A stretch of DNA of 64,000 nt from Microglena sp. YARC (GCA_022414725.1 CM039463.1:57819837-57883836), one strand, 5' to 3'; counted from the first letter of the stretch, positions 1 to 11,608 are shown. The notes: generated by a model not told the origin, from the letters alone. Translations and numbers: made by a program.

Positions 1-14
1 TCCGAAACCAACTT

Positions 15-362
15 CACTATGGAAACAGTGTTGGACGTTAAAGGGAGTTAAAACAGATTAGCTATGCACGTTATTGACACATAGTTAACGGACGACATTT
101 GACGTTAAATTAACGTTGATTAACGTGTGGAAAAGTTAAGTTGAGTTAAGTCAAGTTAAGCGAACTGAAGTTAAGCTATAACCTAACTTACTTAAGCTAA
201 CGTAAGAGACATGGGAACGTAGTATGGGGTAGATAGGGCAGACGAGCGGCACCGATGTTTTACATTTTTGTTGATTCATACGGTATTTCATGCATTTTAT
301 ATTACCGTCCATGCTAACAGGCTCCAGCTATCCAGGCTAACCATTGCCCCCCCCCTCCCCCC

Positions 363-393
<31 letters not shown>

Positions 394-578
394 ACAGTCC
401 ACCCCCCACCCCACTGTCGAGGTCAACCACTATCACACCCCCACCACCACCACCCACACACGCACCCCACACACACATAAGCTGTCTACCATCACCACCA
501 CTGCCCCCCCCCCCCCACACACACACACACACACATAAGCTGTCTACCCTCTTCACCCACTGTCCTTCCCCCCCCCCC

Positions 579-609
<31 letters not shown>

Positions 610-1226
610 ACACTTCCCCCGCCCCCCCCCCCCCCCCCCCCTCTGGGCGCTGCGCTCCAGCAACTAACTAATTGAGTTCGTGCACGATGGGCGGGGTAAA
701 GTTTACTGCGCCCTAAATGCGGCCTGCACAAACGGCACACAGGGTGAATGCGAGCTCCATGGTAAGCATTCCATATAGCTCCCTGCTTGGCTGCTCGCTG
801 ATGCTGATGCTCCGCGGATTTCGATTTAGCGGATTTGTGTGTTGAAGCCAGCGATTTACAGCATGGGCGGGAAGATAAGTCGGGATGAGCCGGGATGAAG
901 TCTGTCTGCCTGCGATTCTGACGGGGAAATCCTTGGCTGGCAGTTGCTTTCCCTTGTGACCCTGCATAGGAATGTCGTGTTGTGGGATATCGCGATGCAA
1001 GACGCAACATAAAGTAAGATAACTTGTTTTAACCTGTGTTAACTTGTGTTTACGCTTATCTAGGGGTGGGGTCGAGGGTTTTGACCCTTTTGGGGTGCCG
1101 TGGAGGGAGAATAACGTTTGATAATTTAAGCTAACCTGTTTTAACCTGCTTAACTTGTTTTAACTCGCTTTAATGTCATATAATGTCGTTTAATGTCGTT
1201 TAACGTCCAAACTTGTTTCCATAGTG
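15..1226. mobile_element. CACTA-like non-autonomous DNA transposon
   Basis: The two ends form terminal inverted repeats of about 28 bp starting CACTATGGAAACA; about 25 of 28 positions agree. The element is flanked by CTT at 12-14 and 1227-1229. The uninterrupted target can be read in the paralogous site near 8499-8530, where CTT is present once. Sub-terminal regions are rich in short GTTAAG/CTTAAC-type motifs (about 120-200 and 1015-1205), as is typical of the CACTA (EnSpm) superfamily. The 3-bp duplication and CACTA tips fit that superfamily. No transposase is encoded: the interior is C-rich/CA microsatellite plus unrecognised sequence. Confidence 0.85.
347..642. repeat. Poly-C and (CA)n low-complexity block
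   Basis: Alternating runs of C (up to more than 20) and CA dinucleotides inside the CACTA-like element. Long open frames on both strands here (proline/histidine/threonine-rich or glycine-rich) are composition artefacts. Nothing coding was seen from 643 to 1226. Confidence 0.95.
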
Positions 1227-1339
1227 CTTGTTTCATCAAGTATATTTTGAGCACGACAAATACGACAACGACTGGTATTCTCATCCCACCTTTATTACGA
1301 TCAGATGCGGGGGCCGCATCTCTTCTTGAGGGGGGGGAG

Positions 1340-1691
1340 TGTAACGGTACAGAACCATTCACGGGTACTTTGGCCGTCCAGCAAGGCATACGGGTACACC
1401 GTACCCGTAAGCCACGTGACGAACGCACATGATACAGTACCATACCCATGTACTGCCTCATCGCTCTCAACGCGTACGTTGAATACATAGACACGAGCTA
1501 CTCGGAACGAACCCTTCAATCTACTACTCCCACGAAGACGTTCTATCCAAGCTACTCGACATCCCATACCTAGGTAACACCCTTACTGTTCTGCTAGCTT
1601 ACGCATATTGACATACATATAAACATACATCACGTAGCCCTTTACTCTAGACTAAGCCCTCAAGCTGCTAGGTGCATCGTGAGCTGTTACA
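1340..1691 (+). repeat. 3' LTR of gypsy copy A
   Basis: Begins TGTAACGGTACAGAACC and ends GAGCTGTTACA, so it has TGTAAC/GTTACA inverted tips. It aligns along its length with the LTRs at 2750-3096 and 8623-8969, with more differences than those two have from each other. It is an older copy. The sequence 1692-1759 after it is unassigned. Confidence 0.9.
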
Positions 1692-1759
1692 ATCATAGCC
1701 AAGGTGACCCAGCCGCCTATGCCATAGCCATTCAGGGGTAGTAGGGATAATAACTCCAC

Positions 1760-1866
1760 TGTAACGGTACAGAACCCTTCACGGGTACTCAGGCCGTCCA
1801 GCAAGGCATACGGGTAAACCGTACCCGTAAGCCACGTGACGAACGCACATGATACAGTACCATAGT
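1760..1866 (+). repeat. Truncated gypsy LTR fragment
   Basis: Starts with the same TGTAACGGTACAG tip as the other LTRs and follows them for about 105 bases, then stops abruptly at the copia-type sequence. It is probably the remnant of another insertion of the same family. Confidence 0.8.
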
Positions 1867-2744
1867 AGCTGTTTCATCCACCATCCTCATCAACATCAAG
1901 TGCAAAGACTGGATAATAATATAAGGGTCAGCACCAAAGGAACACCCACTGGGAGTGGTACAAGGCCTGCAGGTAAACTTGTGCACACCATCACTTGAGG
2001 CAGGAAAAGACCATAGAACAGAAGAGGCCTGTGTGGCAGTACAGCTAGTACTATCAAAAGAAATCTTGCAGTGATGAGAGTGAGCCACAGCATTTACTGA
2101 CAGGAGGTTCACCTACCGGACAGTGAGGGATGTAGAGTACATTGGATAGAGTGATTGGTGTTGGTAACCAATCACTACATAATACAATGGATCCACTACC
2201 CTCGCTCTGACCGTTGAACCACACCATCACCAAATCGAACTGCTGGCCCATTTAGAGAAGCATTATACACTGTGAACAGGGACAGGTCACCAGTGATAGA
2301 CAATCCAGCTCTAGAATCCATATGCCAGACACCCTCAGAAAGGCTCGGGCTACACACGTTTGAAAACTTCGTGTGGCAAGAGAACAGGACAGGGCTTACC
2401 TCCTACTTCCTGGACAAAGCATACCCATCAATCTGGGCCTGCAGTGAGGACAACTGTTTCGAAGTCAGCGTGGCTGGAAGGGCCAAGTTGATGGGCGCGG
2501 GTGCTTTACCCAGTGCACCATCCTTGCCCCTTCGCAGGTGCGGATGCTTCGTCCAACAGTTCTCCTCCTTGTGGGTCCGTTTGTTGGGGCAGGGTCCCCA
2601 AGTGCACTCCAGGAATCGCTTGGCGGAACCGGAACCCTGAGCACCAGATCCCTGCCCATGCTTAAAAGCAGCATTGGCAGGAGAGCGGGGAGAGTCCCGG
2701 GACCACCCAGGATGCCTGGAGTCCGACTTGGGGAGAGCAACGTT
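1867..2744 (-). pseudogene. Copia-type gag zinc knuckle and protease region (second half of a split element)
   Basis: Reading the minus strand from 2744 gives a frame continuous with the gag fragment at 8970-9785 once the gypsy element is removed. It contains a zinc-knuckle-like motif, CTWGPCPNKRTHKEENCW, at about 2560-2615. After a stop near 2395 it runs into a protease-like stretch, DSRAGLSITGDLSLF, where an active copia protease would have DSGA; the glycine is replaced by arginine. Further on, NLLSV followed by a cysteine and FDS resembles the end of copia protease. Several stops and frame changes are present. The family assignment is from these motifs only; the copy is dead. Confidence 0.7.
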
Positions 2745-2749
2745 CAGGA

Positions 2750-3096
2750 TGTAACGGTACAGAACCCTTCACGGGTACTATGGCCGTCCAGCAAGGCATA
2801 CGGGTACCCCGTACCCGTAAGCCACGTGACGAACGCACATGATACAGTACCATACCTATGTACTGCCTCATCTCTCACAACGCACACGTTGCGCACATAG
2901 ACACGAGCTACTCGGAACGAACGCTTCTACTCCTACCACGAAGACGTTCTTTCCAAGCTACTCGACATCCCCTACCTAGGTAACACCCCACCTGTTCTGC
3001 TAGTTCACCCATATCAACATACACGTAAACACACATCACGCAGACTGTTCCCTAGACTAACCCCCAAGCTGCTGTAGGCATCCTTGAGCTGTTACA
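2750..3096 (+). repeat. 5' LTR of gypsy element B
   Basis: 347 bp, TGTAAC...GTTACA tips, almost identical to 8623-8969. The following leader (3097-3861) holds the primer binding site and no convincing gene; it ends in CTGTGCAG just before the gag ATG, which could serve as a splice acceptor. Confidence 0.95.
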
Positions 3097-3097
3097 C

Positions 3098-3117
3098 TGG
3101 TAGCGGAGCTGGTTTCG
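3098..3117 (+). promoter_or_regulatory. Primer binding site (tRNA-iMet type)
   Basis: TGGTAGCGGAGCTGGTTTCG starts one base after the 5' LTR and is close to the complement of the 3' end of initiator methionine tRNA. This is where reverse transcription would be primed in an active copy. Confidence 0.75.
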
Positions 3118-3861
3118 TTCCTTAGGGACCTCACGCATACACATACGCACGCATACGCATTTTTCTTCGAATAAATCGCACCCGCCAGGACATCCTGTCA
3201 ACTTTTCTGGCATTTGCTGCTCTTTGTTCCTTCTCTTACCTGTGGCTATGAATACACGTAGCGCCTGCTCGGTTCTTGCAGTGAACTTTCCTGTTAGGTT
3301 CGACACGCACTAGGCCGCCTGCGACCTGTCTTGCATGGGCATCTTTTCATAGCCTACCCTGCCCCTGTCTGGCCTACGTTCTTGATCCTTGCATTCACGT
3401 CCTGTCCTTTTGGTCATAGCTTCTAACGCTCTATTCCCGAGCATCTTGAGCGGGGATTGATCATTAGTGCAGCATCGGCTCCATTGGCCACCTCGGCTGT
3501 ACTTGCTTTAATTAGGGTACTTCGCGAGCCTGTCCTGCAGCTCTCCCTCGTTGCTGCATCAATTATTCGTGCTGTCCACCTGCTATCTTGTTCATTCTGT
3601 CGCGCAATTCGATTCGTCGTTGTACTTCCTTGCTTCCCCTGTGGTCCGTGCCTTCGCAGTGCTACTATCCCTCATCGTATTCTGGACGAACGCGTCATTA
3701 ACAGTTACGTTTGAGGCATTATCAGCTCGTTACGCTCGCAAGTTTTCCTAGTCCCTGTGGCAGGTGATATTTTGGCATCTTGGAGTTGCGAGTAATACCC
3801 CCTCTCTAGCCCACCACTCATCCCTGTCCAGCCTACTGACTTGTGCTGTTGCCTGTGCAGA

Positions 3862-5850
3862 ATGGCCTCCCACACAACCAACAAGGGTACCGACCCCGCT
3901 GCTGAGCAGCCTACGATTTCAGTGGTAGACACCAATCCGGAAGGGATTGCGTCGTCTGACACTGAGCCCGACACTGAGCTCGGTGCGACGAAGGACGAGT
4001 CCGCCTCTGCCGAAGCGCGGCCCTCTGTGTCAGTGGGTACGTTGCAGCCTCTGGTTGCCGGCTTCAATGGTCTGGCGGCATCCTCGGGTGCGCCGACCGC
4101 TACCGCTCTGAGCACTGCCTTTGAGCGCTGGCATTGCCCAAACGACGACGACGACGACGAGGGCTGAACCCTGCCTCGAGGAGGCCGCCGCTACCTATCA
4201 CGCTAGCGCTGCGCGCAAGCGGCAGGAACACATGGGTGATCACCTTATCGCTATGCAGCAGATTCACCACCTCCGCGCGCAGCTTGATCAGGCCGCCATT
4301 GCTAACTCGGCCTGGACCGACCAGTTTGCGGCGGCTGTCTCCGCTAAAGACGCCAGCCTCGCCGATCTGGAGCGCCGCCTCGCCGCCTCCAGCGCGGCTA
4401 CCGCGGCCGCATTGGCCAATGCGTGCGATCCTGCTGAGCGCCAGGAACTGGTTAACAGCCACTACTGTCTCGGCAGGGATCTGAACAGGAGTCGCCAGGA
4501 CATGTGCGACCTCCAGGCCACTCACAATCAGGCTGCGACGAACTCCAAGTCCGCCATGGACGCCATGCGCACGGCGCTTGAGACTACCGAGCGAGACTTG
4601 ACTCAATCTCAAACAGGTGAGCACGGTCTTACGCCTGATAGGTATAGAACCAACCTGCCTTTCGCGGTTTGCAATCCCTTTGCTCATATTGAGGATATAC
4701 CGTCCCGCTCAGATGGTCCTCACACTGTTTTGCCTGTCAATCGCACTCTGTTTCCCCCCCTACCGGCGGCATTAACTAACGCCCAACGTTCCCCCCCCCC
4801 ATGCAGAGATCGCCCCACTTCGTGCGGAGCTCGAACCCCTTCGTGCGGAGAACGCGCGCCTGGCTGAGGTCAACGCGCAGCTCACGCGGGAGAATATCGA
4901 CTTCGGCAAGCGCCCAGTCGCCGCTCCCGCTGCTCCCTCTGCTCCCGCCCTCACGCAAGCGGATGTCACGGCCATCGTCGCGACGCATCTCGCAACTTTG
5001 GCTCGCAACGAGACGGGAGGCGAGCCCATGGACACGGAGAATGACCCCCGTGGCTCTACCAGCGACGCCCTATTCGTCGGGACGGGGAACGCCAGAACTG
5101 TTGGGCGCAAGCATGCGCTACCCCAGTCCGCCCGCCCGGATGACATCGCCCCTCTGGACCCCATCTCTGCGCGCAAGCTGGCTCTGATGCGCAGTCGCCA
5201 GGTTCAGGCGATGCCTACTTACGCCAAGGCGGCGAAGACGGATGGGCTGCTCTACTACCATTCGGCGGACCACCCTATCGCGCCCTATGCCGACGCCAAG
5301 TTGGCGGTTCATCTCAACGAGTACGCCGACGGGCTCCTCCTGGACTGCGAGCCCGAGAACATGCTGGATTCGCTTCAGGCGATTGATGACATCCGAGATC
5401 ATATGACTCGGTTGTTCACTGCCTCCAAGATGCGGAAGCAGAACTGGATGCTCTACATGCTTTTGAACATCAAGGACATCGAGAACAAGAACGCCGCCCA
5501 CAAAGGCACGAAGCTGTTGCCACACTACTACCCCGCGGCGGAAGCCAATGACCACATAATGGACGAGAAATTGCCTCGTGCACCTGACAGGCAGGTGCGG
5601 GATGTTGGTAATTCTGGGTTGTTCAATTTGATAGCTATCGCTCCGGTCGCCCCACTGTTCACTCCTGCACCGTTTCAAATCCCCGCCAACTATGCACCCT
5701 CGGGTCCTCTCACGAGCAAAATGCAACGAGGTTCGATCCCACGGGGGGGCGCGGGCCCTTCCCTGCCGAGGGTACCGCCTGGCGCGCCTGTACTCCCCGA
5801 CGACCCCGTTTCGGTCTCCGACTACGTCTCGTCGATACCAGATATTCGCG
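3862..5850 (+). pseudogene. Gypsy gag with one frame slip and an intron-like segment
   Basis: The frame starts MASHTTNKGTD at 3862. It slips by one base at the GAC microsatellite near 4145-4162 and continues with a long alanine-rich coiled coil (about 4170-4610). Translation across 4616/4807, after removing 4617-4806, keeps the frame and the coiled-coil pattern (PLRAELEPLRAENARL). It then stays open to about 5850, where RT sequence begins in another frame. The C-terminal half carries an acidic, globular region (YADAKLAVHLNEYADG and following). No CCHC zinc knuckle is seen, which may be part of the internal deletion. The identity as gag is inferred from position. Confidence 0.7.
4617..4806 (+). 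other. Candidate spliceosomal intron inside gag
   Basis: The segment begins GTGAGC and ends CCCCCCCCCCATGCAG, that is a canonical donor, a pyrimidine tract and an acceptor. Its removal joins the flanking frames in phase and restores a coiled coil; read unspliced, the frame closes soon after the segment. Length 190 bp. Inference only: no transcript is available. Confidence 0.6.
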
Positions 5851-8455
5851 CCCTACTTGCACAAGTTTGTTGTGGTCTACTTGGACGATATCTTGGTTTA
5901 CGGGCGCACTCCGGCGGAACACTTGGCCAACTTAACCACGGTCCTCCAAGTCCTTCAGGACAACGAATTCTACGCGAAACTCTCCAAATGTTCATTCAAC
6001 AAGACAGAGGTTAAATTCCTTGGTCATTACTTTGGACGCGACGGAATTAAAGTTGATCCGAAAAAGGTTAGCACAGTCCGCGACTGGCCTACTCCAAAGA
6101 TGGCGAAACAGATCGGCTCATTCCTCGGTTTGTGCAATTACTTTCGCAAGTTTATCCAAGGATATTCGTCCCTCGCCGCCCCTCTTCAGACCTTGTCTAA
6201 CATCAAGGGTGAGCTTGGCCCCTTGTTCAAAGATGAACACCTCGTAGCATTCGAAGGCCTCAAGGAAGCCTTGCTGTCTGCCCCAGTCCTCGCGCTTCCA
6301 GATTTTAGCAAACCGTTCGAAGTAATTACTGACGCATCCTTACTTGGTACATGCGCGGTGCTCTTACAAGATAAACACCCCATCGCCTTCGCCAGCAAAA
6401 AGTATATCCCAGCGGAGCTGAACTATACAACGACTGAACAAGAAATGCTAGCGATCGTCCACGCGTTGACCGAATGGCGGTGCTATCTCGAAGGCTCCCA
6501 CATGACGTCGGTTACCGACCATAATCCGCTCACTTACCTCGATACCAAAGCGGTCCTTTCACGACGCATGGGTCGATGGCAAGAGGACCTCGCGCCCTTC
6601 AGCTATACTTGGGAGTATCGCGCTGGTCGCAATAATATGGCTGATCTTGTTAGTCGCAACCCCAACCTCTCCGCCCCCGCCGACGTCGCGGTCGCGCACC
6701 AGCTGTTGGTGTTCTCGCTCTTGGTCAGCGAATGTTGTCCTCGATCAAGGAAACCTCGCCATGTGGCGGTCGGTCCCACGGTCATAGAAGTCCCGCCCCG
6801 CCCTCCTACGGTCATGCCCGCACCTTCGGTGCCGGTCAAAGAAACGCGACGACGCAGACGCCCGATGCCCTTGGCGTCGACTCCCTCCTCTCTCTCCATC
6901 ATCAAATTTTGGCTGGTTACGAAACGGACTCAAACTTCACGCCAGGCTGCAAGCGCCTCCGTGATAAATTTTCCAGAAACGGGTACTGGTTCAAGAAAAA
7001 CAAGTACGGCCGCGAATTTTTATGCGTCCCTCTTGACGCGGCTCTTCGCCTGGATATAATCCGCGAAGCTCACGATCCGGTTCAGATGGGCCATTGCGGT
7101 CGCACCAAAACGTTGGAACTTGTCACACGCACGTTTACTTGGGCCAAAATTACGGCTGATGTGACTGCCTTCGTCCACCAGTGCCATAAGTGCCAGACGA
7201 CGAACCCGGAAACGCCAAGCCAAACGGTACCATGGTGCCCGTGGAAATTCCTGACAAATTCTGGGAGTGCTTCTCCACAGACCTCATTACGGCGCTTCCA
7301 CCAACATCGTCGGGCCATGACGCCATCGCTTTGTTCGTCGACAAGCTGTCCAAAATGGTTCATGTCGAACCTTGTCACACGACGATTAACGCGGAAGAAT
7401 TCGCTTCCCTATACCTCAATCGGGTTATCCGATATCATGGTATCCCGAAGAAGCTCCTCAGCGATCGCGACACGCGATTCACTGGTCATTTCGGCGTTGC
7501 TCTCCATCGACTAATGGGCACGCAACAAGCGTTTTGACTGCGTTCCATCCTCAGACTGACGGTCAAACAGAACGCATGAACCGCGTCATCGAGGACATGA
7601 TTCGCCACTACGTAGGGCCATACCATGACGATTAGGATAAGTCTTTGGCACTGGTGGAGTTCGCTATCAACAATTCCTACCAAGAGTCCATTCAGAACAC
7701 ACCCTTTCGGGCGTACCTTGGCTACGACCCTACGACGCCTCTCAAGGCGGAAGTCGAATCGAAATGTCCGGCTGCCAACAATTGGTGGGCTGATCACATT
7801 GAACGCCAGGATCAATGCAAAGCATGCATGCAAGCCGCTCAAGATCGGCAGAAATCCCATAAAGATAAACGACGAACGGAGGTTTTCTTCAACCTTGGTG
7901 ATAAAGTTCTCTTGTCCACCCGCAATATGAAGTTCAAAGCAACTGGCAAACCAAAATGTACGCCTCGTTTTGTTGGTCCCTACACGATTACAGAATGCAT
8001 TGGTCCACGCGATGAGCAGACTGGAGTCGTCCGGCAGGTCACGGCGTGCCGCTTAGCCTTGCCTAAGATGATGCGCATCCACCCGTGTTTCACGTGGGTT
8101 TGATCAATCATTGGCGCTCTGATGGCGTTGTCCATGTTGGACAACCGCTTGAGTTCGACTCCGACGGCGCTCCGATTTGGAACATCCAATGCATCATGCG
8201 TGAAAAGTCGCGTGTCATCGGCACATCCAGCAAACGACGTCTCGAATACTTGGTCCGATGGCAAGACTTCGGTATTGAACAAGAAACTTGGGAACTCGCC
8301 AAGGCGGTCAAGAAAAGTGCCCCTCACGTGGTCGATGCATGGCAATCACGTGTTACGCCCGTTGTATCCCGACGTACGTCGAAAAAACGGGCCCATCACC
8401 CACCCATTGCACTCGACGCATACGACACGGCGGTCAGATTGCTTTATTTATAAAG
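5845..8455 (+). pseudogene. Gypsy pol: RT (catalytic part), RNase H, integrase, chromodomain
   Basis: RT begins abruptly with FVVVYLDDILVYG (about 5866-5905); the fingers domain and protease are missing. The connection and RNase H follow (ITDASLLGTCAVLL; TEQEMLAIVHAL; VTDHNPLTYL; to about 6660). Integrase has the HHCC zinc motif (HDPVQMGHCG ... CHKCQ, about 7070-7200), then STDLI and SDRDTRF for the first two catalytic acids, and [13 protein letters not shown] for the glutamate region. It is broken by a shift near 7535 and a stop at 7633. A C-terminal chromodomain (IWNIQCIMREK ... YLVRWQDF ... TWELAKAV, about 8180-8345) marks a chromovirus. The frames shift repeatedly, so no functional polyprotein is possible. 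Confidence 0.9.
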
Positions 8456-8622
8456 TTGTCTTTCTCGGAGTACTCAAAAGGGATTTTAAATGGTTCTCTC
8501 CGAAACCAACTTGTTTCATCAAGTATATTTTGAGCACGGCACATACGACGACGACTGGTATTCACATCCCACCTCTATTACGATCAGATGCGGGGTCCGC
8601 ATCTCTTCTGGAGGGGGGGGAG

Positions 8623-8969
8623 TGTAACGGTACAGAACCCTTCACGGGTACTCCGGCCGTCCAGCAAGGCATACGGGTACCCCGTACCCGTAAGCCACGT
8701 GACGAACGCACATGATACAGTACCATACCTATGTACTGCCTCATCTCTCACAACGCACACGTTGCGCACATAGACACGAGCTACTCGGAACGAACCCTTA
8801 TACTCCTATCACGAAGACGTTCTTTCCAAGCTACTCGACATCCCCTACCTAGGTAACACCCCACCTGTTCTGCTAGTTCACCCATATCAACATACACGTA
8901 AACACACATCACGCAGCCTGTTCCCTAGACTAACCCCCAAGCTGCTGTAGGCATCCTTGAGCTGTTACA
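8623..8969 (+). repeat. 3' LTR of gypsy element B
   Basis: 347 bp; matches 2750-3096 closely and is followed by the CAGGA duplication. The G-rich polypurine tract lies immediately upstream (8611-8622). Confidence 0.95.
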
Positions 8970-8974
8970 CAGGA

Positions 8975-9785
8975 TGTCTATGTTTCTATACTCAGCTAGA
9001 CAGATCCAGTAATCTAGAAGAACCCCCAGGTGGCGCATCATACCATACTTGATACGCAGAGAGTCGAAGCGCGCCAGCCGAATACCTCCAATGATGACAC
9101 CCATGGCATAATGCTGAGTAACTAGAGACCCAGTTCTGCAGAGATCAGAACAGTAACCCCGGACCCTGCAAAAGAAATCATCGACGCGCTCATCAGGGCG
9201 CATCACTGCATCATGAAGCTCACCCACCAACAGAGGAACCTCGGCAGAGAGTGTATCGGAATTCCACCTCCGGATATCCAAAAAGATCTCCCGAGGGGTT
9301 GAAATTCCTGATACACCTTGACAAGGTCCTCTGTCATGTGGGCGAGCATCATGGACAGGACCATGAATTCCTGACGGGGCAGGGGCAGTGCACTCAGTCC
9401 CAACAGAGCAAGATCAACAGAGGACTCACCACGAGAGGCCGAAGAGGCAACAGGAGCAGGAGACTTGGAATCATAATAATTCCGAACCGCCAGAAAGTAC
9501 TCAGCGGCTAGACCAGTGTCATACGCGCGCTGGTCATCTATGTTCCTGATGTCACCCAGGGACCTGGCATAGCACACTAACAGCTCAAAGTCAGGCACAA
9601 CAAGACAGCGAGGGAAAGGACGCTTCACGAACTGATAGCCTACTTTCTTGGCAGCAGCGCGCCACCCAGCTCCAAAAGTAACACCAGTATCAGGAGGGTA
9701 CTTAATTCCTACAGGAACAGGACCTAGAAAAAGTGGTAGAAAAACCCTCACATCCTCACATCTTCAAATTTCCCAAGATCGCCGG
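8975..9785 (-). pseudogene. Copia-type gag (first half of the split element)
   Basis: The minus strand from about 9750 encodes a gag-like protein: GDIRNIDDQRAYDTGLAAEYFLAVRN, then after a one-base shift near 9265 DIRRWNSDTLSAEV and RVRGYCSDLCRTGSL. The latter frame runs into the LTR at 8969. Joining it to 2744 and keeping one CAGGA keeps the frame open into the zinc-knuckle region at 2560-2615. The region therefore belongs to one older element, interrupted by the gypsy insertion. The upstream LTR was not recognised. Confidence 0.65.
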
Positions 9786-11560
9786 TCAAATCAGCCAGTC
9801 AAATGAGAATTCAGAAGTCTAAAAGACTCTTGCTTGGTTCTATCGTTCTTCTCCTTCACCTTTGTATCTTCTCTGACCTCAATGAACAGTTGCTATCCCG
9901 GTAAACGAAAGTTTTGCAGCGAAATACGTGTAAAGCAGTTTGCATGATGGTCCAATACGCAACATCTGTCTCCCCGCTGGAAATCCAGCCAACAGCAGCA
10001 GCAGCAGCAGCAGCGCTAATTACGATGCGAACACTACGATTGGGCAAAAGGCGCTTCAGCAACCGCCGGAATTCGGACAGCTTAAATCGCCACAATTCGG
10101 AAAGGCTCCTGCTCGGGACAATAAAAGCAGGCACGCGCTAACTGTATCCTTATCGTTTACCTACTTAATTGAGTGAGATCCGGAACACTTGCAGGAGCTC
10201 TCGGCGTTCTGCTCGCGATTAGCTGTACGCAACACTGCGTGCCCCAGCCTGGCATAGGCGTATCAATACCACTGCTGCGCAACTTTGTGTTCCATCGTTG
10301 CTTCCGGCTGCGAAAGGTAACCTCATTCTATATGCATGCTTGCTGAAGCAGCCGAGCAGACTACAGTGTACCGCACTCAGCAATTCACTGTCGTGAATGG
10401 TAGCCTAACTGCCTGACTCATGCCTTGGCAATTTAGTGTGTGTTGCTGCAGCACTCTACATCCACGACACCCTTGCACTGCAAAAACAAAAATGTGTTTA
10501 TTTTCACTGTTTTCTTGCAGATGTGTGTTTGTACTATTTGGTCACTTAGGAGTTCATGTTCCACATGTATTTTAATAACAAATGAAACACCCACGTGTTG
10601 TGTGCGTGAGTGCTAAGTTATTACATGTCGGTTGGTGGGTTTTGTTTGCAGCTCACGCTACATTATGCATTCATTTCACATACACACATGATTCCCATGC
10701 AAGCTTCACCTTGTTGACCCGCATTCATTTCACATACACACATGATTCCCATGCAAGCTGTCCTTTTCGGACCTTTTCCCTAAAGCACATGATGTGCAGT
10801 CTTTGGGTCTACTGCCCCTTGCATGACCATCAGTGACGTACAACTCCAATCGTGTGAAGATGGTGAATGGGTGTGCAGTCATATTAGACTGTTGCGCGGG
10901 ATACTTATGGTTGATTTTGCCTTCATCTTTAGTGATAACTACCTCTCAGGTAGTCCAAATAGAAATATTGAGTGTTTTGGATTCACCGAATTATGGCAAG
11001 ATTGAACACCACATTTTGGTAAGACGGTCCAAGAGTGGTGCCTACGAGGTCTGAATAATAATTTACCCTGTCATTGTCCTGATTGTCATTTGTTGAGGTT
11101 ACTGGAGTTGGATAGATTTGGACTACGTGTAGGTGTGGAGTAGGTAAATGTGGAGGCAGATGTGAAGTGAGGTGCCATTTTGAACTTCACCGAACTGCGC
11201 TGTGCTGCACTGAACTGCCTTTTCCCCCTCCATTCATGAACATGTACACAGGATAAATCAAACATTGATCTTGGAAGTATCAGTGTGGCCCCTGAGGATG
11301 TCATCTCATTTTTTCTTGCTTTCCTAATTAATACTTATTTTCAGTATGAAAACTATACGTTTAAATAGACAACTGTACACAGTTCTTGGCAATTGCAATT
11401 TGCAAAAGCATCTCACTGCACTTTGTTCACGTTGGAACTTCCTTGGCCTGGACAACTGAATACATATATAACATATATTTCAACGTTCAAAACAAATGTG
11501 AAATGTAACAATTTTAGACAACTGAACTACGTTCGGAGAAGCCATCGTTTTCCGTACACC
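9786..11560. other. Intergenic stretch without a recognised gene
   Basis: Only short unconvincing frames. It holds an AGC microsatellite (about 9993-10014), and a 39-bp exact direct repeat at 10667-10705 and 10721-10759 with a 54-bp period. I see no conserved domain in any frame. Confidence 0.7.
10667..10759. repeat. Two exact 39-bp direct repeats
   Basis: The unit begins GCATTCATTTCACATACACA and ends CATGCAAGCT, at 10667-10705 and 10721-10759, with 15 bp between. Confidence 0.95.
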
Positions 11561-11563
11561 ACC

Positions 11564-11608
11564 CCGGGGCCGATCTCCTGGGGACCCGCCAGGGCCCCCT
11601 ACTATTTA
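11564..11608. repeat. Left arm of a 45-bp inverted repeat (partner 15354-15398)
   Basis: CCGGGGCCGATCTCCTGGGG followed by ACCCGCCAGGGCCCCCTACTATTT is the near-perfect reverse complement of 15354-15398. The pair could be the tips of a 3.8-kb DNA element, but I find no clear target duplication. The pair also interleaves with the 11629/18507 pair, so nesting is not simple. Confidence 0.75.

Larger units (their letters stand above)
1..1691 (+). mobile_element. 3' end of a Ty3/gypsy element (copy A), cut by the window edge
   Basis: Bases 1-14 and 1227-1339 together match the segment just upstream of the 3' LTR of the complete element at 2750-8969 (compare 8499-8622). This includes the G-rich polypurine tract before the LTR. 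The match is then followed by an LTR. The pol genes of this copy would lie left of the window. The copy is split at base 14 by the CACTA-like element 15-1226. What is seen is strand and order; the identity as gypsy follows from the complete copy. Confidence 0.85.
2745..8974 (+). mobile_element. Full-length Ty3/gypsy chromovirus (2750-8969) with CAGGA target duplication
   Basis: Two 347-bp LTRs (2750-3096 and 8623-8969) bound the element, with CAGGA on both sides (2745-2749, 8970-8974). A primer binding site of initiator-methionine-tRNA type (TGGTAGCGGAGCTGG) begins one base after the 5' LTR. A polypurine tract (GAGGGGGGGGAG) precedes the 3' LTR. Order of domains: gag coiled coil, RT catalytic part, RNase H, integrase, chromodomain, which is the Ty3/gypsy order. 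At 6.2 kb it is slightly short for the family, because protease and the N-terminal part of RT are missing. The LTRs differ at only a handful of sites by eye, so the insertion is fairly recent, yet the coding region is broken. Confidence 0.95.

Noticed and set aside
268..1010. Glycine-rich and proline/histidine-rich frames near 300-650
   Set aside because: Products of poly-C and CA tracts inside a DNA transposon.
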